In this document: positions 24,494 through 34,299 of the stretch, one piece after another
Layout: every line of letters begins with the position of its first letter
Numbering within the stretch: the first letter of the stretch is position 1
Assembly (NCBI GenBank): GCA_003054495.1
Contig: CP028514.1
Coordinates: 298,501-362,500 of the forward strand
Direction: 5' to 3'
DNA: 64,000 nt
Source: Carboxydocella thermautotrophica
GTDB lineage: Bacteria; Bacillota; GCA-003054495; Carboxydocellales; Carboxydocellaceae
Made by a program: the position numbers and the translations under genes
The notes under the pieces: generated by a model
What the model was told of the DNA's origin: nothing
Databases searched by the model: none
The model's input: only the letters and a program-made list of their open reading frames with translations

Positions 24494-25588
24494 TTTTTAG
24501 CGCAAAACAAGAGGCTGAGGGAAAAATTCACCCCAGCCTCAAATGTTGTAAAAAATAAGCAACAGGCATCCACCTGTGGTAAAATTGAAGTTGAAAGACA
24601 AACAATCCTACCCAGGGAGGGATGCCTGTTATGGCTATTATACCACAAATTAAGCTATTTGAGTGGACAGAAACACAAACAATTGGAGATTTAGTTCGTT
24701 TACGGCTGGTTCTGGATTACATGCCAGACGAAGAATTGATGAGGACCCTTGAGAGAAGCCGGGGTAAAGGGCGAAACGATTATCCGGTTCGGGCAATATG
24801 GAATTCCATACTAGCGGGTATTGTGTTCTAGCATGAGAGTGTGGAAAAGAATAAAGCCTGTTATTGACATACGTAACTTGTGGAGAGATGGGGAAAAAAC
24901 CAGGCTTCTGACCAATTACAAGAACGTGGCCTACAATTACAAGGGCAATGTATATTGCTATTGTCCGGAAACCGGAACGCAACGAGAAATGAGTAATGGT
25001 GGTTTTGAAAAAGACAGAGGGACACTAAAGAAGTTATGTCCGGCAAAGCGATACGGAATCAAGTGTCAGGGAATGGAACAGTGTTCAGTTAGTCATGGAA
25101 TACGTATACCGCTAGCGGAAAACCGACGGATTTTCACGTCGATCGACCGGGCAAGTTATAAGTGGGAAAAAGAATATAAAAAACGCACCGCAGTAGAACG
25201 GGTAAATAGCAGACTCGATGTATCCTTTGGATTCGAACAGCATACCATTCGGGGCATGGCCAAAATGAAGCTGCGGTGCGGACTGGCCCTATGTGTTATG
25301 CTAGCAATGGCGATAGGGCGAATCCGGGAGAACCAGGCAGAGAAGATGCGGAGCCTGGTAGCTTAAAAATGAGAATAAAAGTATTCTATATGAGTAAAAA
25401 TTTGCAGGCCAAATGATTTTAAAATCATTCTGGTGCTAAAGGGATTAGTGCGCCCTTTTTTGGGTTTAAATCAAAGAGAGATACCGATACTCTAGCAAAA
25501 CGACTCATAAATTTGTTTAAACTACTAATTTTTATATTAACTTTTCGCAGTTATCATTCTGAAAATGGGTACATCGCAAAAAGCATGT
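24492..25588 (+). mobile_element. Defective insertion sequence, copy A (IS1182/IS5-like, DUF772 transposase)
   Basis: Boundaries come from comparison with copy B (53638-54699): similarity starts at GGTTTTTAGCGC and ends at GCAAAAAGCATGT. The left end holds a GAGGCTG...CAGCCTC hairpin. Outer ends are only weakly inverted (TTTTTAGCG against TTTTTGCG). An internal deletion removes the middle of the transposase. It is inserted in the group II intron fragment. Family assignment rests on transposase features and is tentative. Confidence 0.75.
24631..25366 (+). pseudogene. Transposase remnant of IS copy A
   Basis: The N-terminal part (24631-24831, DUF772-type, ERSRGKGRNDYPVRAIWNSI) ends at an in-frame TAG where a Q codon is expected. 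After ten more codons a deletion joins it, out of frame, to the C-terminal part (about 24850-25366) with KPVIDIRNLW and the conserved KKRTAVERVNSRLDVSFGF block. The central catalytic region is missing, so the enzyme is dead. Confidence 0.85.
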
Positions 25589-25660
25589 ACCGGGAGAAAG
25601 GTAGGAAAAGAGGGTATGAAGTAGTATAATAAAGTAATACACACTTTTGGACGGGATCTA

Positions 25661-26233
25661 AAATTCAACCCACATGTTCATGTCTTGGTAACCGAAGGAG
25701 CGATAGACAAGAACAAGATAGGGAAAGGAGTAAGTTTTATTCCGTACGAGTATTTAAGAAAAGCCTGATAAAAAGGTATTGCTGGACTGGTTGAAACAGA
25801 AATATTCGAAAAGCATAAAAGAGCAAGAACAAATAAATATGTTATATAAAGAATAATCAGAAAGAATTTTACGTATATGCAGAGCGGCGGATGAAAAATG
25901 TAAAAGGGGCAGCCTAATACATAGGAAGATACCTGGCACGGCCAGCGATAAAAGAACTTTAAGATGGTGAGACTGTATGGGTTGTACCGGCGAAATCTGA
26001 ACAAACTGGTGCAAAAAATAATTGGACTTTGGAACAGGGTAAACCACAAAGTAAACGCAATAAAAACCAAAGCAAAGCAAGGTAAAAAGTTGGAAAGAGC
26101 GGATGCAAGAGGCATTTGGGAAAAACCCATTAAAATGCCCCTGTTGTGGGCAAGAGATGGAATTATGGTGGATATGGCATTACAAATATAGGACCATATG
26201 GTCATTTGAGTTTGTTCCAAAGAAAGGGGGAAG
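25661..26233 (+). pseudogene. IS91-like (Y2/HUH) transposase remnant
   Basis: Reading across several frameshifts and stops recovers FNPHVHVLVTEGAIDKNK, then VSFIPYEYLRKA, later LNKLVQKIIGLWN and a C-terminal zinc motif, NPLKCPCCGQEMELW, which together resemble the C-terminal half of IS91/ISPlu-type transposases. The N-terminal half is absent. The final stretch runs in frame, without stop, into the radical SAM gene at 26238. Confidence 0.7.
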
Positions 26234-26237
26234 GGAT

Positions 26238-27338
26238 ATGGCCAAACTGGATTATCTGGATTACCAGATTGTTATCAACAAAAAACCGGATATACGGGAA
26301 CTGTATCTGGAGCTGACCACTGCTTGTAATCTTAACTGCCAGAATTGTTATCGGCACAGCTGGCAGCAAGCGGGCGGGATGATGGCCCGGGAAACCTGGC
26401 AGCAGGCCCTGGCTGCAGCCCGGCGGTTGCCGGAATTGAAGCGGGTGGTGCTGGGAGGAATCGGTGAACCTCTGTTACATCCCGATTTCAAGGAAATAGT
26501 TACTGCTATCAAAAGAGAAGGCTGGTCACTAACCATTACTAGCAATGGTTTTTTGCTGGAGGAAAAACTGGGGCGCTTTCTGGTAGAACAACAGGTAGAT
26601 GAGATTGTTGTTTCCATTGATGGCTATAGCCCTGAGGTTTTTGCCCGCAATCGCGGGGAGAGTCCTGACCCGCTCTGGGCCAACCTGACTGCTTTGCATA
26701 AGGTTAAACAGGAGCTGGGGAGTCAGTGGCCCCAGGTGGCAGCGGAAATGGTGGTGACCAGGGAAAATTATCGGGAGATTCCAGCTTTGCTAGCTGCCCT
26801 GCCCCGCTGGCAAATCAATACTCTCTATCTCAGTCAGCTGCTGCCGGTAACGGCAGAGCGAACCGGGGAAGTTTTTTATCAGCTTTATCCGACGGAAGAA
26901 CTACTGAGCTGGCGTCGGGAAGTGATTACCCTGGCCATGCGCTATGGCATCAGGGTGGTTTTGCCCCAGGTAGGCCTGAATACCAATCGTTCCTGCCGCT
27001 TTGTGGATGAGAAGAAAGTGGTTATTCGCTTTGATGGGGAAGTGGCTCCCTGTTACCGTTTTCTCCATTGCGGGAAGGAGTATGTGTTTGGCCGTCCCAA
27101 AGATCTGGAGGCGGTTACCTTCGGCAATATCCTGAAGCAGGACCTGGCGGCTATCTGGATGCAGGATGAATATGTTAAATTCCGTTTCCTGGAATATCTC
27201 AACCTTTACCCCTCCTGCCCTGATTGCGAATGGGTGGATGGCTGTGATATGGTCTGGCATAACCGGGAGGATTGCTGGGGTAATACCCCCTCCTGTGCTG
27301 ATTGTCTCTGGGCCAGGGGATTGATTTTCTGTCCCTAG
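26238..27338 (+). CDS. Radical SAM/SPASM-type protein, similar to tungsten-cofactor oxidoreductase maturase
   Basis: 366 residues. The cluster motif is CNLNCQNC (CX3CX2C) near residue 30. The C-terminus is rich in cysteines (CPDCEWVDGC, DCWGNTPSCADCLWARG), as in SPASM-like auxiliary cluster domains, and recalls the maturase that accompanies tungsten aldehyde:ferredoxin oxidoreductases. No such oxidoreductase gene is in the window. The ATG at 26238 is chosen because upstream in-frame codons derive from an IS91 remnant; AAAGGGGGAAGGG precedes it. Composition returns here to that of the host backbone. Confidence 0.7.
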   Translation: MAKLDYLDYQIVINKKPDIRELYLELTTACNLNCQNCYRHSWQQAGGMMARETWQQALAAARRLPELKRVVLGGIGEPLLHPDFKEIVTAIKREGWSLTITSNGFLLEEKLGRFLVEQQVDEIVVSIDGYSPEVFARNRGESPDPLWANLTALHKVKQELGSQWPQVAAEMVVTRENYREIPALLAALPRWQINTLYLSQLLPVTAERTGEVFYQLYPTEELLSWRREVITLAMRYGIRVVLPQVGLNTNRSCRFVDEKKVVIRFDGEVAPCYRFLHCGKEYVFGRPKDLEAVTFGNILKQDLAAIWMQDEYVKFRFLEYLNLYPSCPDCEWVDGCDMVWHNREDCWGNTPSCADCLWARGLIFCP

Positions 27339-27439
27339 CAGGAATTCGGGCAAAGATGGCGAAATAGCATATAGGATAACATATTGGCATATATTGTGTT
27401 ATACTATATTCTGTTTTAGTATAAAAGGAGTGATATTTT

Positions 27440-28408
27440 ATGGGGCGTAAACTGGCGCTGGAATTTGCCCGGGTGACAGAGGCGGCAGCCCTGGCCTCGG
27501 CTCGCTGGATGGGACGGGGCAATAAAATGGCAGCTGATGATGCTGCTACTGAGGCAATGCGGGCTGTTTTCGATACGGTGGATATTAAAGGGACAGTAGT
27601 AATCGGTGAAGGGGAAATGGATGAAGCCCCTATGCTCTATATCGGGGAGGAAGTAGGGACAGGCAAAGGCCCGGAACTGGATATCGCCGTCGACCCGCTG
27701 GAAGGCACCAATCTGGTGGCCAAAGGGTTAAATGGCGCCATCGCTGTACTGGCTGCGGCACCCCGGGGCAGTCTCCTGCATGCCCCTGATATGTACATGG
27801 AAAAAATTGCCGTGGGACCGGAAGCAGCAGGCAAAATCCATCTGGATGCCCCCGTTCAGGAAAACCTGAAAGCCATTGCTGCGGCCAAAGGCAAACGGCT
27901 TTCCGACCTGACGGTAGTAATTCTGGACCGTCCCCGCCACAATCAGCTGATTGCCGATATTCGGGAAGCAGGAGCCCGGATTATGCTGATTTCCGATGGA
28001 GATGTCTCACCGGGAGTAGCGGTAGCTTTTGAGGAATCGGGCGTGGATTTGATGATCGGCATCGGTGGGGCGCCGGAAGGGGTAATTACTGCAGCTGCTC
28101 TCAAGTGCCTGGGCGGGGAAATGCAGGGGCGGCTGGTGCCAGAGGATGAAAGCGAATGGACTCGCTGCCAGGCCATGGGCATTACCGACCCCAAAAAGAT
28201 ATTGACCATGGATGATCTGGTCAAGGGGGATGACATTTTCTTTGCTGCCACCGGAATCACCCCTTCCAGCTTGCTGAAAGGAGTGGCCTTTACCGCCATT
28301 GGAGCCAAAACCCATACGCTGGTCATGCGAGGTAAATCGGGAACTGTGCGGTTTATTGAAGCCATACACCGCTTTGATAAGAAACCTAAATATAATCTGG
28401 GGCACTAA
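27440..28408 (+). CDS. glpX: Class II fructose-1,6-bisphosphatase
   Basis: 322 residues, the usual GlpX length. Metal- and phosphate-binding motifs [15 protein letters not shown] and DPLEGTN are present, along with [10 protein letters not shown]. It dephosphorylates fructose-1,6-bisphosphate in gluconeogenesis. AAAAGGAG precedes the ATG by about 10 bases. B. subtilis ywjI (glpX) also lies upstream of rho. Confidence 0.94.
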   Translation: MGRKLALEFARVTEAAALASARWMGRGNKMAADDAATEAMRAVFDTVDIKGTVVIGEGEMDEAPMLYIGEEVGTGKGPELDIAVDPLEGTNLVAKGLNGAIAVLAAAPRGSLLHAPDMYMEKIAVGPEAAGKIHLDAPVQENLKAIAAAKGKRLSDLTVVILDRPRHNQLIADIREAGARIMLISDGDVSPGVAVAFEESGVDLMIGIGGAPEGVITAAALKCLGGEMQGRLVPEDESEWTRCQAMGITDPKKILTMDDLVKGDDIFFAATGITPSSLLKGVAFTAIGAKTHTLVMRGKSGTVRFIEAIHRFDKKPKYNLGH

Positions 28409-28411
28409 AAC

Positions 28412-28447
28412 AGGGCATGGCGCATTGGTTGACGCCATGCCCTTCTT
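28412..28447 (+). terminator. Intrinsic terminator after glpX
   Basis: AGGGCATGGCG (28412-28422) pairs with CGCCATGCCCT (28433-28443), 10-nt loop, followed by a short T-rich tract. Confidence 0.8.
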
Positions 28448-28457
28448 CCGTTATACT
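28429..28457 (+). promoter_or_regulatory. Promoter of the DUF2062-DUF2062-rho operon
   Basis: TTGACG (28429-28434), 17-base spacer, TATACT (28452-28457). The -35 lies in the loop and right arm of the glpX terminator. Confidence 0.6.
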
Positions 28458-28491
28458 GAAAGTTAGTGACTGACGAGGGCGAGGGGAGAAT

Positions 28492-28980
28492 ATGCGGCTG
28501 GGGCGGCGAATCCGCTTATTCTTATTGCTATTTTTTCGTATTAAGGACATGCCCGCAAAAGTGGCACTGGGATTTGCTGTAGGCTCCTGTGTCAATTTTT
28601 ATCCTACCTTCGGGGTAGGGGTTCCCATCGCCCTGGCCGCAGCCCGGCTGGCCCGGGGGAATGTTTTCGCCGGTTTATTAGGAGATCTCCTTTTCAAGCC
28701 TCTCTTTCCCTTCTTTTTTTATCTGGATTTACTGGCAGGCAACTTTCTGCTCGGTGAAAAAAAAGCCGCTATTTCTCAGCAATTACTAGGCCTGGTCAAG
28801 ATGGAATGGCAGGCCTTTGTTCAGGTAGGCAAAGCTTTTTTTCTGGGAGCACTGGTCAACAGCTTGCTGCTGGGGCTGATTCTTTTTCTGGTGATCTGGC
28901 GGACTTTTGCCCGTCTGCAGCCATGGTGTCTGAACCGTTTGCGGCATTCAAGGAGAAAGGAAGTATCAGATGCGCATTAA
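28492..28980 (+). CDS. DUF2062 membrane protein (first of tandem pair)
   Basis: 162 residues with three or so membrane segments and the DUF2062 start pattern (DMPAKVALGFAVGSCVNFYPTFG). Function is unknown. GAGGGGAG precedes the ATG. It overlaps the next gene, a paralogue, by 11 bp. Confidence 0.75.
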   Translation: MRLGRRIRLFLLLFFRIKDMPAKVALGFAVGSCVNFYPTFGVGVPIALAAARLARGNVFAGLLGDLLFKPLFPFFFYLDLLAGNFLLGEKKAAISQQLLGLVKMEWQAFVQVGKAFFLGALVNSLLLGLILFLVIWRTFARLQPWCLNRLRHSRRKEVSDAH

Positions 28981-29509
28981 CCGCTATTTTCGTTATCAGT
29001 ATCTCCGTATTTTACGCCTCAAGGATGCACCTGATAAAATCGCCAGGGGAGTGGCGCTGGGGGTGGCCCTGGACTTTTTACCCCTGCCATTTATCAGTTT
29101 GTTTGTAGCCTGGATAGTGGCCAAACTGGCGCGCTGGAATACCCTGGCGGCAGTGATTACGGCAGCGGCTTTAAAACCGGCGGTGTTCACTATTTTTTTT
29201 CCACTCAATATACTGGTGGGCAGCCTGTTTGTAGAAGGCCGGACTGTTCATCCCCAGCAGGTACAGGTACCGGTGGCTGAACCGGGGATGGACCCCCATT
29301 CTCTGGCCAATTTTTTCTCACTGGCTACCCTGAAAAGCCTGGGTTGGCCTTTTCTGGTGGGTTCTTTTATTAATGCAGGAGTCAGTTTCTTGCTGGTTTA
29401 CCTGCTGGTTAACCGCACCCTGATCTATCGGATGGAGAAAAGACTGGCCCGTTTAAAAACCGGGGTATCCGGGGAAAATAATAATTCAGAAAATCAACAG
29501 GAGGGTTGA
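28970..29509 (+). CDS. DUF2062 membrane protein (second of tandem pair)
   Basis: 179 residues, same family as the preceding gene ([20 protein letters not shown]) with about four hydrophobic segments. The two probably arose by duplication and may work as a hetero-oligomer. Only 4 bp separate it from rho. Confidence 0.75.
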   Translation: MRINRYFRYQYLRILRLKDAPDKIARGVALGVALDFLPLPFISLFVAWIVAKLARWNTLAAVITAAALKPAVFTIFFPLNILVGSLFVEGRTVHPQQVQVPVAEPGMDPHSLANFFSLATLKSLGWPFLVGSFINAGVSFLLVYLLVNRTLIYRMEKRLARLKTGVSGENNNSENQQEG

Positions 29510-29513
29510 GATT

Positions 29514-30770
29514 TTGACAACGCAACTGAATATGCAGGAGCTGGAGGCCATGACTCTGCAGGAGCTGTACAAGGTGGCCCGGGAACTGGAGATTCCCGGA
29601 TACCGGCAGCTGCGCAAAAAAGAGCTGGTCTTTGAGATTTTGAAAGCCCGTACCGAAAAGGATGGGCTGCTGTTCGCCCAGGGAATTCTGGATATCCTGC
29701 CTGATGGCTACGGTTTTTTGCGTCCCTTCGCTTATACCCCCAGTTCCGATGATATCTATGTCTCCCCATCCCAGATTCGCCGTTTTGATTTGCGCACCGG
29801 TGACCAGGTGGCGGGCCAGGTCCGGCCGCCCAAGGAAAATGAACGCTTTTTTGCCCTTTTACGGGTAGAATCGGTTAATGGCTTTCCGCCGGAATCCTCA
29901 CCGGAACGCTTGCCTTTCGATGCCCTAACACCCTTATACCCTGATGAGAGGCTGACTTTAGAAACCACTTCCGATAAACTGGCTTTACGCCTGATTGACC
30001 TGCTGGCCCCCATCGGTAAGGGACAGCGGGGATTGATCGTGGCTCCTCCTAAGGCAGGGAAAACTACGTTGCTGAAAGAAATCGCTAATGCCATTACTGC
30101 CAATCATCCGGAAGTGCATTTGCTGGTGTTACTCATTGATGAGCGGCCGGAGGAAGTCACTGATATGGAGCGCAGTGTCAAAGGGGAAGTGGTGGCTTCC
30201 ACCTTTGATGAACCGCCGGAACATCATGTCAAGGTGGCAGAAATGGTGTTAGAAAGAGCGAAACGGCTGGTGGAACACAAAGAAGATGTAGTGATTTTGC
30301 TGGATTCCATTACCCGGCTGGCCCGGGCCTATAACGTGGTAGTTCCGCCCAGTGGCCGTACCCTTTCCGGTGGTGTAGATCCCACAGCTTTGCATAAACC
30401 CAAACGCTTTTTTGGGGCAGCCCGCAACCTGGAGGAGGGAGGCAGTCTCACCATCCTGGCTACGGCGCTGGTGGAAACGGGCAGCCGTATGGATGATGTG
30501 ATTTTTGAGGAATTCAAAGGCACAGGCAATATGGAGCTGATTCTGGATCGCAAACTGGCGGAACGCCGGATTTTCCCGGCCATTGATGTCCAGCGCTCCG
30601 GAACCCGCAAGGAAGAGCTGCTGCTGAGCAAGGAGGAACTGGAGTTTGTCTGGAACCTGCGCCGGACTTCCAGCGGGGTGCCTTCCGCAGAAGTGGTGGA
30701 AAAAATGCGGGAATGGCTGAAAAAGTCCAGCTGCAATAAGGAACTGGTGGAGATGATCAAATGGGGATAA
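29514..30770 (+). CDS. rho: Transcription termination factor Rho
   Basis: 418 residues from a TTG start behind AGGAGGG. N-terminal Rho_N domain (about 5-45), cold-shock RNA-binding domain (50-115) with GYGFLRP, and a RecA-type ATPase with [26 protein letters not shown] and the R-loop region. It forms a hexameric RNA translocase that ends transcription. It overlaps the next gene by 10 bp. Confidence 0.97.
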   Translation: MTTQLNMQELEAMTLQELYKVARELEIPGYRQLRKKELVFEILKARTEKDGLLFAQGILDILPDGYGFLRPFAYTPSSDDIYVSPSQIRRFDLRTGDQVAGQVRPPKENERFFALLRVESVNGFPPESSPERLPFDALTPLYPDERLTLETTSDKLALRLIDLLAPIGKGQRGLIVAPPKAGKTTLLKEIANAITANHPEVHLLVLLIDERPEEVTDMERSVKGEVVASTFDEPPEHHVKVAEMVLERAKRLVEHKEDVVILLDSITRLARAYNVVVPPSGRTLSGGVDPTALHKPKRFFGAARNLEEGGSLTILATALVETGSRMDDVIFEEFKGTGNMELILDRKLAERRIFPAIDVQRSGTRKEELLLSKEELEFVWNLRRTSSGVPSAEVVEKMREWLKKSSCNKELVEMIKWG

Positions 30771-31996
30771 GGATGCTGGTAGCGGATGCCAGGGGACGGG
30801 TTATGGATATCCCGGGCTGGGGTATGGCCGGGCGCAGTGGCCGCTTTTTTACTGAGCCGCACCCGGAAGAAATGATACCCTTGCCACCGGGGGCCAGTCT
30901 GACGCTGTTGCCAGGCTGTCGTCCAGTGGGGGTGGACCGCCTGGGTAAAATTCGGGTCTATGAGCGCTATTATGCGGTAGCGGCCTTATTGCCTCAGGGT
31001 TATACCCGGACCTTATTGCCGGCTTATCAGCGGGTGGAAGGGGACAAGCCTTTACCGCTGCTGGGCTATACGGCGGTGGGCTGGGCCAAAGGCCGTTACT
31101 GGGTAGCAGCCAGCAAAACGGACCGGCCCCGGAAGTGGAATCCCCTGCTTTATAATACCCCTGACCTGGCGGAGCGGGTGGCCCGCATCCGGAAGGAACT
31201 GCCCCATAACCGTATTATCCGTCAGTTGGCCCGTTGTAGCCTGGATTATGGCTGTCTGACAGCCCAGAATATTTTCTACCGCCGCTGGGAAGGGGGAATT
31301 CCCGTTTCCCCGGCCTGTAATGCCCGCTGTGTAGGCTGTATCTCCCTGCAGCCAGCAGAATGTTGCCCCTCCCCGCAGGAGCGGATTGGTTTTTCGCCCA
31401 CTAGAGAGGAAATTGTGGAAGTGGCCCTGCCCCATCTTCAACAGGCGGAAGGAGCAATTGTCAGTTTCGGCCAGGGCTGTGAAGGCGAGCCCAGTTTGGC
31501 GGCTCCTCTGATTGCGGAGGCAATCAAAGAGATCAGAACCCGAACCAGCCAGGGGACCATCAATATGAATACCAATGCCGGATATACCGAGGGTATTAGG
31601 CTGATAGCGGAAGCAGGAATCGATTCCCTGCGGGTAAGTCTAAACAGCGCTCAGCCCGACTGGTATCAAGCCTATTATCGCCCGCCCGGTTATACCCTGA
31701 GGGATGTGCGGGCATCCCTGAGCCTGGCGGCCAGGCAGGGGGTGTTTCTTTCCCTCAATTATCTGGTTTTCCCGGGGGTCAGTGACCAGAGAGCAGAGCT
31801 GGAAGCACTGGTGGAACTGGTCAAATCCACGGGCGTGAAGCTGATCCAGCTGCGCAATCTGAATATCGATCCAGACCTGTATTGTCAGCTGACCGGGGTG
31901 CAAGAACCGGGGATGGGGATGGTGGCTTTTCTGAAGGAGCTAAGGCGGCAATTGCCCGGGGTCAGCCTCGGCAATTTTTCCCGCCCTCTGCGCTAA
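30761..31996 (+). CDS. Radical SAM protein between rho and rpmE
   Basis: 411 residues. The first 170 residues are a basic N-terminal domain of unknown fold; the radical SAM motif follows late as CNARCVGC near residue 185, then a standard partial TIM barrel with [10 protein letters not shown] and [12 protein letters not shown] pair and CPSP follow the motif. No named family is recognised. Start could also be the ATG at 30773. Coupling to rho (10-bp overlap) and the following ribosomal gene hint at a conserved housekeeping or RNA/protein-modification role, which is inference. Confidence 0.75.
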   Translation: MGIRMLVADARGRVMDIPGWGMAGRSGRFFTEPHPEEMIPLPPGASLTLLPGCRPVGVDRLGKIRVYERYYAVAALLPQGYTRTLLPAYQRVEGDKPLPLLGYTAVGWAKGRYWVAASKTDRPRKWNPLLYNTPDLAERVARIRKELPHNRIIRQLARCSLDYGCLTAQNIFYRRWEGGIPVSPACNARCVGCISLQPAECCPSPQERIGFSPTREEIVEVALPHLQQAEGAIVSFGQGCEGEPSLAAPLIAEAIKEIRTRTSQGTINMNTNAGYTEGIRLIAEAGIDSLRVSLNSAQPDWYQAYYRPPGYTLRDVRASLSLAARQGVFLSLNYLVFPGVSDQRAELEALVELVKSTGVKLIQLRNLNIDPDLYCQLTGVQEPGMGMVAFLKELRRQLPGVSLGNFSRPLR

Positions 31997-32001
31997 AGCT
32001 C

Positions 32002-32030
32002 TTGTCACTCTCAGGGCCTTATGATATAAT
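32002..32030 (+). promoter_or_regulatory. rpmE promoter
   Basis: TTGTCA (32002-32007), 17-base spacer, consensus TATAAT (32025-32030). Confidence 0.72.
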
Positions 32031-32075
32031 CTTAAAGGCGTAATTTTGGACTTCCCAGGAAAGAGGTGAATCGAG

Positions 32076-32273
32076 ATGAAAGAAAATATCCATCCCAAAT
32101 ATCAGGAGACAACCGTAACTTGCGCCTGTGGTGCCAGTTTTGTTACTGGTTCAACCAAACCCGTTTTGCGGGTGGAAATTTGTTCTAATTGCCATCCATT
32201 CTTCACCGGGCAACAGCGTCTGGTGGATACCGGTGGCCGGGTAGACAAGTTCAAGAAAAAATACGGTCTATAA
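32076..32273 (+). CDS. rpmE: Ribosomal protein L31, zinc-binding type
   Basis: 65 residues. The cysteines CAC and CSNC form the zinc site of the C+ form of L31, which is replaced by a C- paralogue under zinc starvation in some species. It has its own promoter, an AGAGGTG ribosome-binding site, and a terminator, so it is transcribed alone. Confidence 0.95.
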   Translation: MKENIHPKYQETTVTCACGASFVTGSTKPVLRVEICSNCHPFFTGQQRLVDTGGRVDKFKKKYGL

Positions 32274-32276
32274 GCA

Positions 32277-32312
32277 GAAAAGAGGCAGAGCCTACGGCTC
32301 TGCTCTTTTCAT
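32277..32312 (+). terminator. Intrinsic terminator after rpmE
   Basis: GAAAAGAGGCAGAGCC-tac-GGCTCTGCTCTTTTC, a stem of about 15 bp with 3-nt loop and T-rich 3' side. Its symmetry allows it to work in both directions. Confidence 0.88.
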
Positions 32313-32343
32313 AAATTTCTGCCGAACTAAAGGCGGTGTGTTT

Positions 32344-33231
32344 ATGTCTAAAAAAGAATGTTTTCAATACGGTGGACAGGCGGTTATCGAAGGGGTAATG
32401 ATGCGAGGGCCGCAGGAAATGGCCATCGCAGTCCGTTTGCCCGATGGCACTATTGAAGTAGAAAAACAGCAACTCTCTTCCTGGCTGACCAAATGGCCCT
32501 GGCTGAAATGGCCGGGCTTTAGGGGTGTGGTGGCATTGCTGGAGGCCCTGGTGGTAGGGACCCGGGCTCTGGCCTGGTCGGCCAGTAAAGCCATGCCGGA
32601 GGAAGAAGGGGAACTGAACACGAAAGAGCTGGTCCTGACCATTGCCTTTGCGCTGGGACTGGGGATTTTGCTGTTTGTTATCATCCCCACCGGAGCGGTG
32701 AAACTGGTGGAAAAATGGGTAACCACCCCGCTGGGACAGAATATAGCTGAAGGGGGACTGAGGATTGCCATTTTTCTGGCCTATATTGGCCTGATCTCCC
32801 GGATGAAGGATATTCAGCGGGTCTTTCAGTATCACGGGGCTGAGCATAAGGTAATTCACACCTATGAAGCCGGGCTGGAATTGACGGTGGAAAATGCCCG
32901 GGGCTTTTCTCCTTTGCATCCCCGCTGTGGCACCAGCTTTTTGCTGGTGGTAATGGTGGTGAGTATTTTTGTCTTTGCCTTTCTGGGCCATCCACCCAAT
33001 CTGCTCTGGCGAATAGGCAGCCGCATTTTGCTAATGCCCCTGGTGGCAGCTATTTCCTATGAATTTATCAAGCTCTCAGGCCGCTATGGAGACCGCTGGT
33101 GGCTGAAATGGCTGGTAGCCCCTGGCCTGGGATTGCAGAGACTGACCACACGAGAACCAGATGACAGTCAGCTGGAAGTAGCTATCCATGCTTTAAAAGC
33201 CGTATTAAGAGGTGAAGAACATGCTGGATAA
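32344..33231 (+). CDS. DUF1385 membrane protein (YqhQ-like)
   Basis: 295 residues from the ATG at 32344. It begins with the family hallmark [14 protein letters not shown] and has about four membrane segments plus the conserved [13 protein letters not shown] and HPRCGTSFL motifs, both rich in metal-type residues. Function is unknown. In Clostridia it commonly sits upstream of prfA, here overlapping it by 11 bp. Confidence 0.85.
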   Translation: MSKKECFQYGGQAVIEGVMMRGPQEMAIAVRLPDGTIEVEKQQLSSWLTKWPWLKWPGFRGVVALLEALVVGTRALAWSASKAMPEEEGELNTKELVLTIAFALGLGILLFVIIPTGAVKLVEKWVTTPLGQNIAEGGLRIAIFLAYIGLISRMKDIQRVFQYHGAEHKVIHTYEAGLELTVENARGFSPLHPRCGTSFLLVVMVVSIFVFAFLGHPPNLLWRIGSRILLMPLVAAISYEFIKLSGRYGDRWWLKWLVAPGLGLQRLTTREPDDSQLEVAIHALKAVLRGEEHAG

Positions 33232-34288
33232 ACTGCAAGCAATTGAAGAAAAATACCTAGAACTGGAACGGCTGATTGCCGATCCGGAAGTGATTGCCAA
33301 CCAGAGCGAGTGGCAAAAACATGCCAGGGCCCATGCAGCTATGACGGAAATTGTTACCGTTTATCGGGAGTATAAAAAAGTGGTAGCCGGGATCGAGGAA
33401 GCCCGGGCCATTCTGGCCGAAAAAGGGGACCCGGAGATGATGGAACTGGCCAGAATGGAGCTGGATGAGCTTGAAGAAAAGCTGCCCGAGCTGGAACAGA
33501 GGCTCAAAATCCTGCTCCTCCCCAAAGACCCCAATGATGAGAAAAACGTTATTATGGAAATCCGCGCCGGAGCCGGGGGTGATGAGGCCGCTCTCTTTGC
33601 CGGGGACCTTTTCCGCATGTACACCCGCTATGCGGAACGCCAGGGCTGGCGGACGGAAATCCTGTCGGCTAATGAGTCGGATTTACGCGGGTTCAAGGAA
33701 GTCATTTTCCTGGTGGAAGGCCAGGGTGCCTATAGCCAGTTGAAATATGAATCCGGAGTACACCGGGTGCAAAGGGTACCGGTGACGGAATCAGGGGGTC
33801 GCATCCACACTTCTACTGCCACCGTGGCGGTTTTGCCAGAGGCGGAAGAGGTGGATGTGCACATCGATCCCAATGACTTGCGTATAGATGTGTTCTGTTC
33901 CAGCGGTCCGGGGGGACAGTCGGTAAACACTACCCAGTCGGCAGTGCGCATTACCCACATCCCCACCGGGCTGGTGGTCAGCTGTCAGGATGAAAAATCC
34001 CAGCATAAAAACAAGGAAAAAGCCCTGCGCGTCTTGCGGGCTCGCTTGCTGGAAATCGCCCAGCAGGAACAGCAGGCCAAACTGGCTGATGACCGCCGCA
34101 GCCAGGTGGGAACGGGCGATCGCAGCGAGCGCATCCGCACCTATAACTTCCCGCAGGGCCGGGTGACTGACCATCGCATCGGCCTCACCCTGCACAAACT
34201 GGATATGGTGCTGGACGGGGAATTGCAGGAGATTATCGATGCCCTGATAACAGCTGACCAGACGGAAAAACTAAAGAATATGGAGTAA
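33221..34288 (+). CDS. prfA: Peptide chain release factor 1
   Basis: 355 residues from the ATG at 33221 (AGAGGTGA 5 bases upstream). The stop-codon recognition tripeptide region [13 protein letters not shown] gives PVT, the RF1 type, and the catalytic GGQ is in [15 protein letters not shown]. It ends translation at UAA and UAG. The next gene, prmC, methylates the GGQ glutamine. Confidence 0.96.
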   Translation: MLDKLQAIEEKYLELERLIADPEVIANQSEWQKHARAHAAMTEIVTVYREYKKVVAGIEEARAILAEKGDPEMMELARMELDELEEKLPELEQRLKILLLPKDPNDEKNVIMEIRAGAGGDEAALFAGDLFRMYTRYAERQGWRTEILSANESDLRGFKEVIFLVEGQGAYSQLKYESGVHRVQRVPVTESGGRIHTSTATVAVLPEAEEVDVHIDPNDLRIDVFCSSGPGGQSVNTTQSAVRITHIPTGLVVSCQDEKSQHKNKEKALRVLRARLLEIAQQEQQAKLADDRRSQVGTGDRSERIRTYNFPQGRVTDHRIGLTLHKLDMVLDGELQEIIDALITADQTEKLKNME

Positions 34289-34299
34289 GGTGACCGGGG

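Noticed and set aside
25678-26220. 180-codon minus-strand frame in the island
   Set aside because: It is the complement of the degraded IS91-like transposase; its Phe/Leu-rich sequence follows from A-rich coding DNA.
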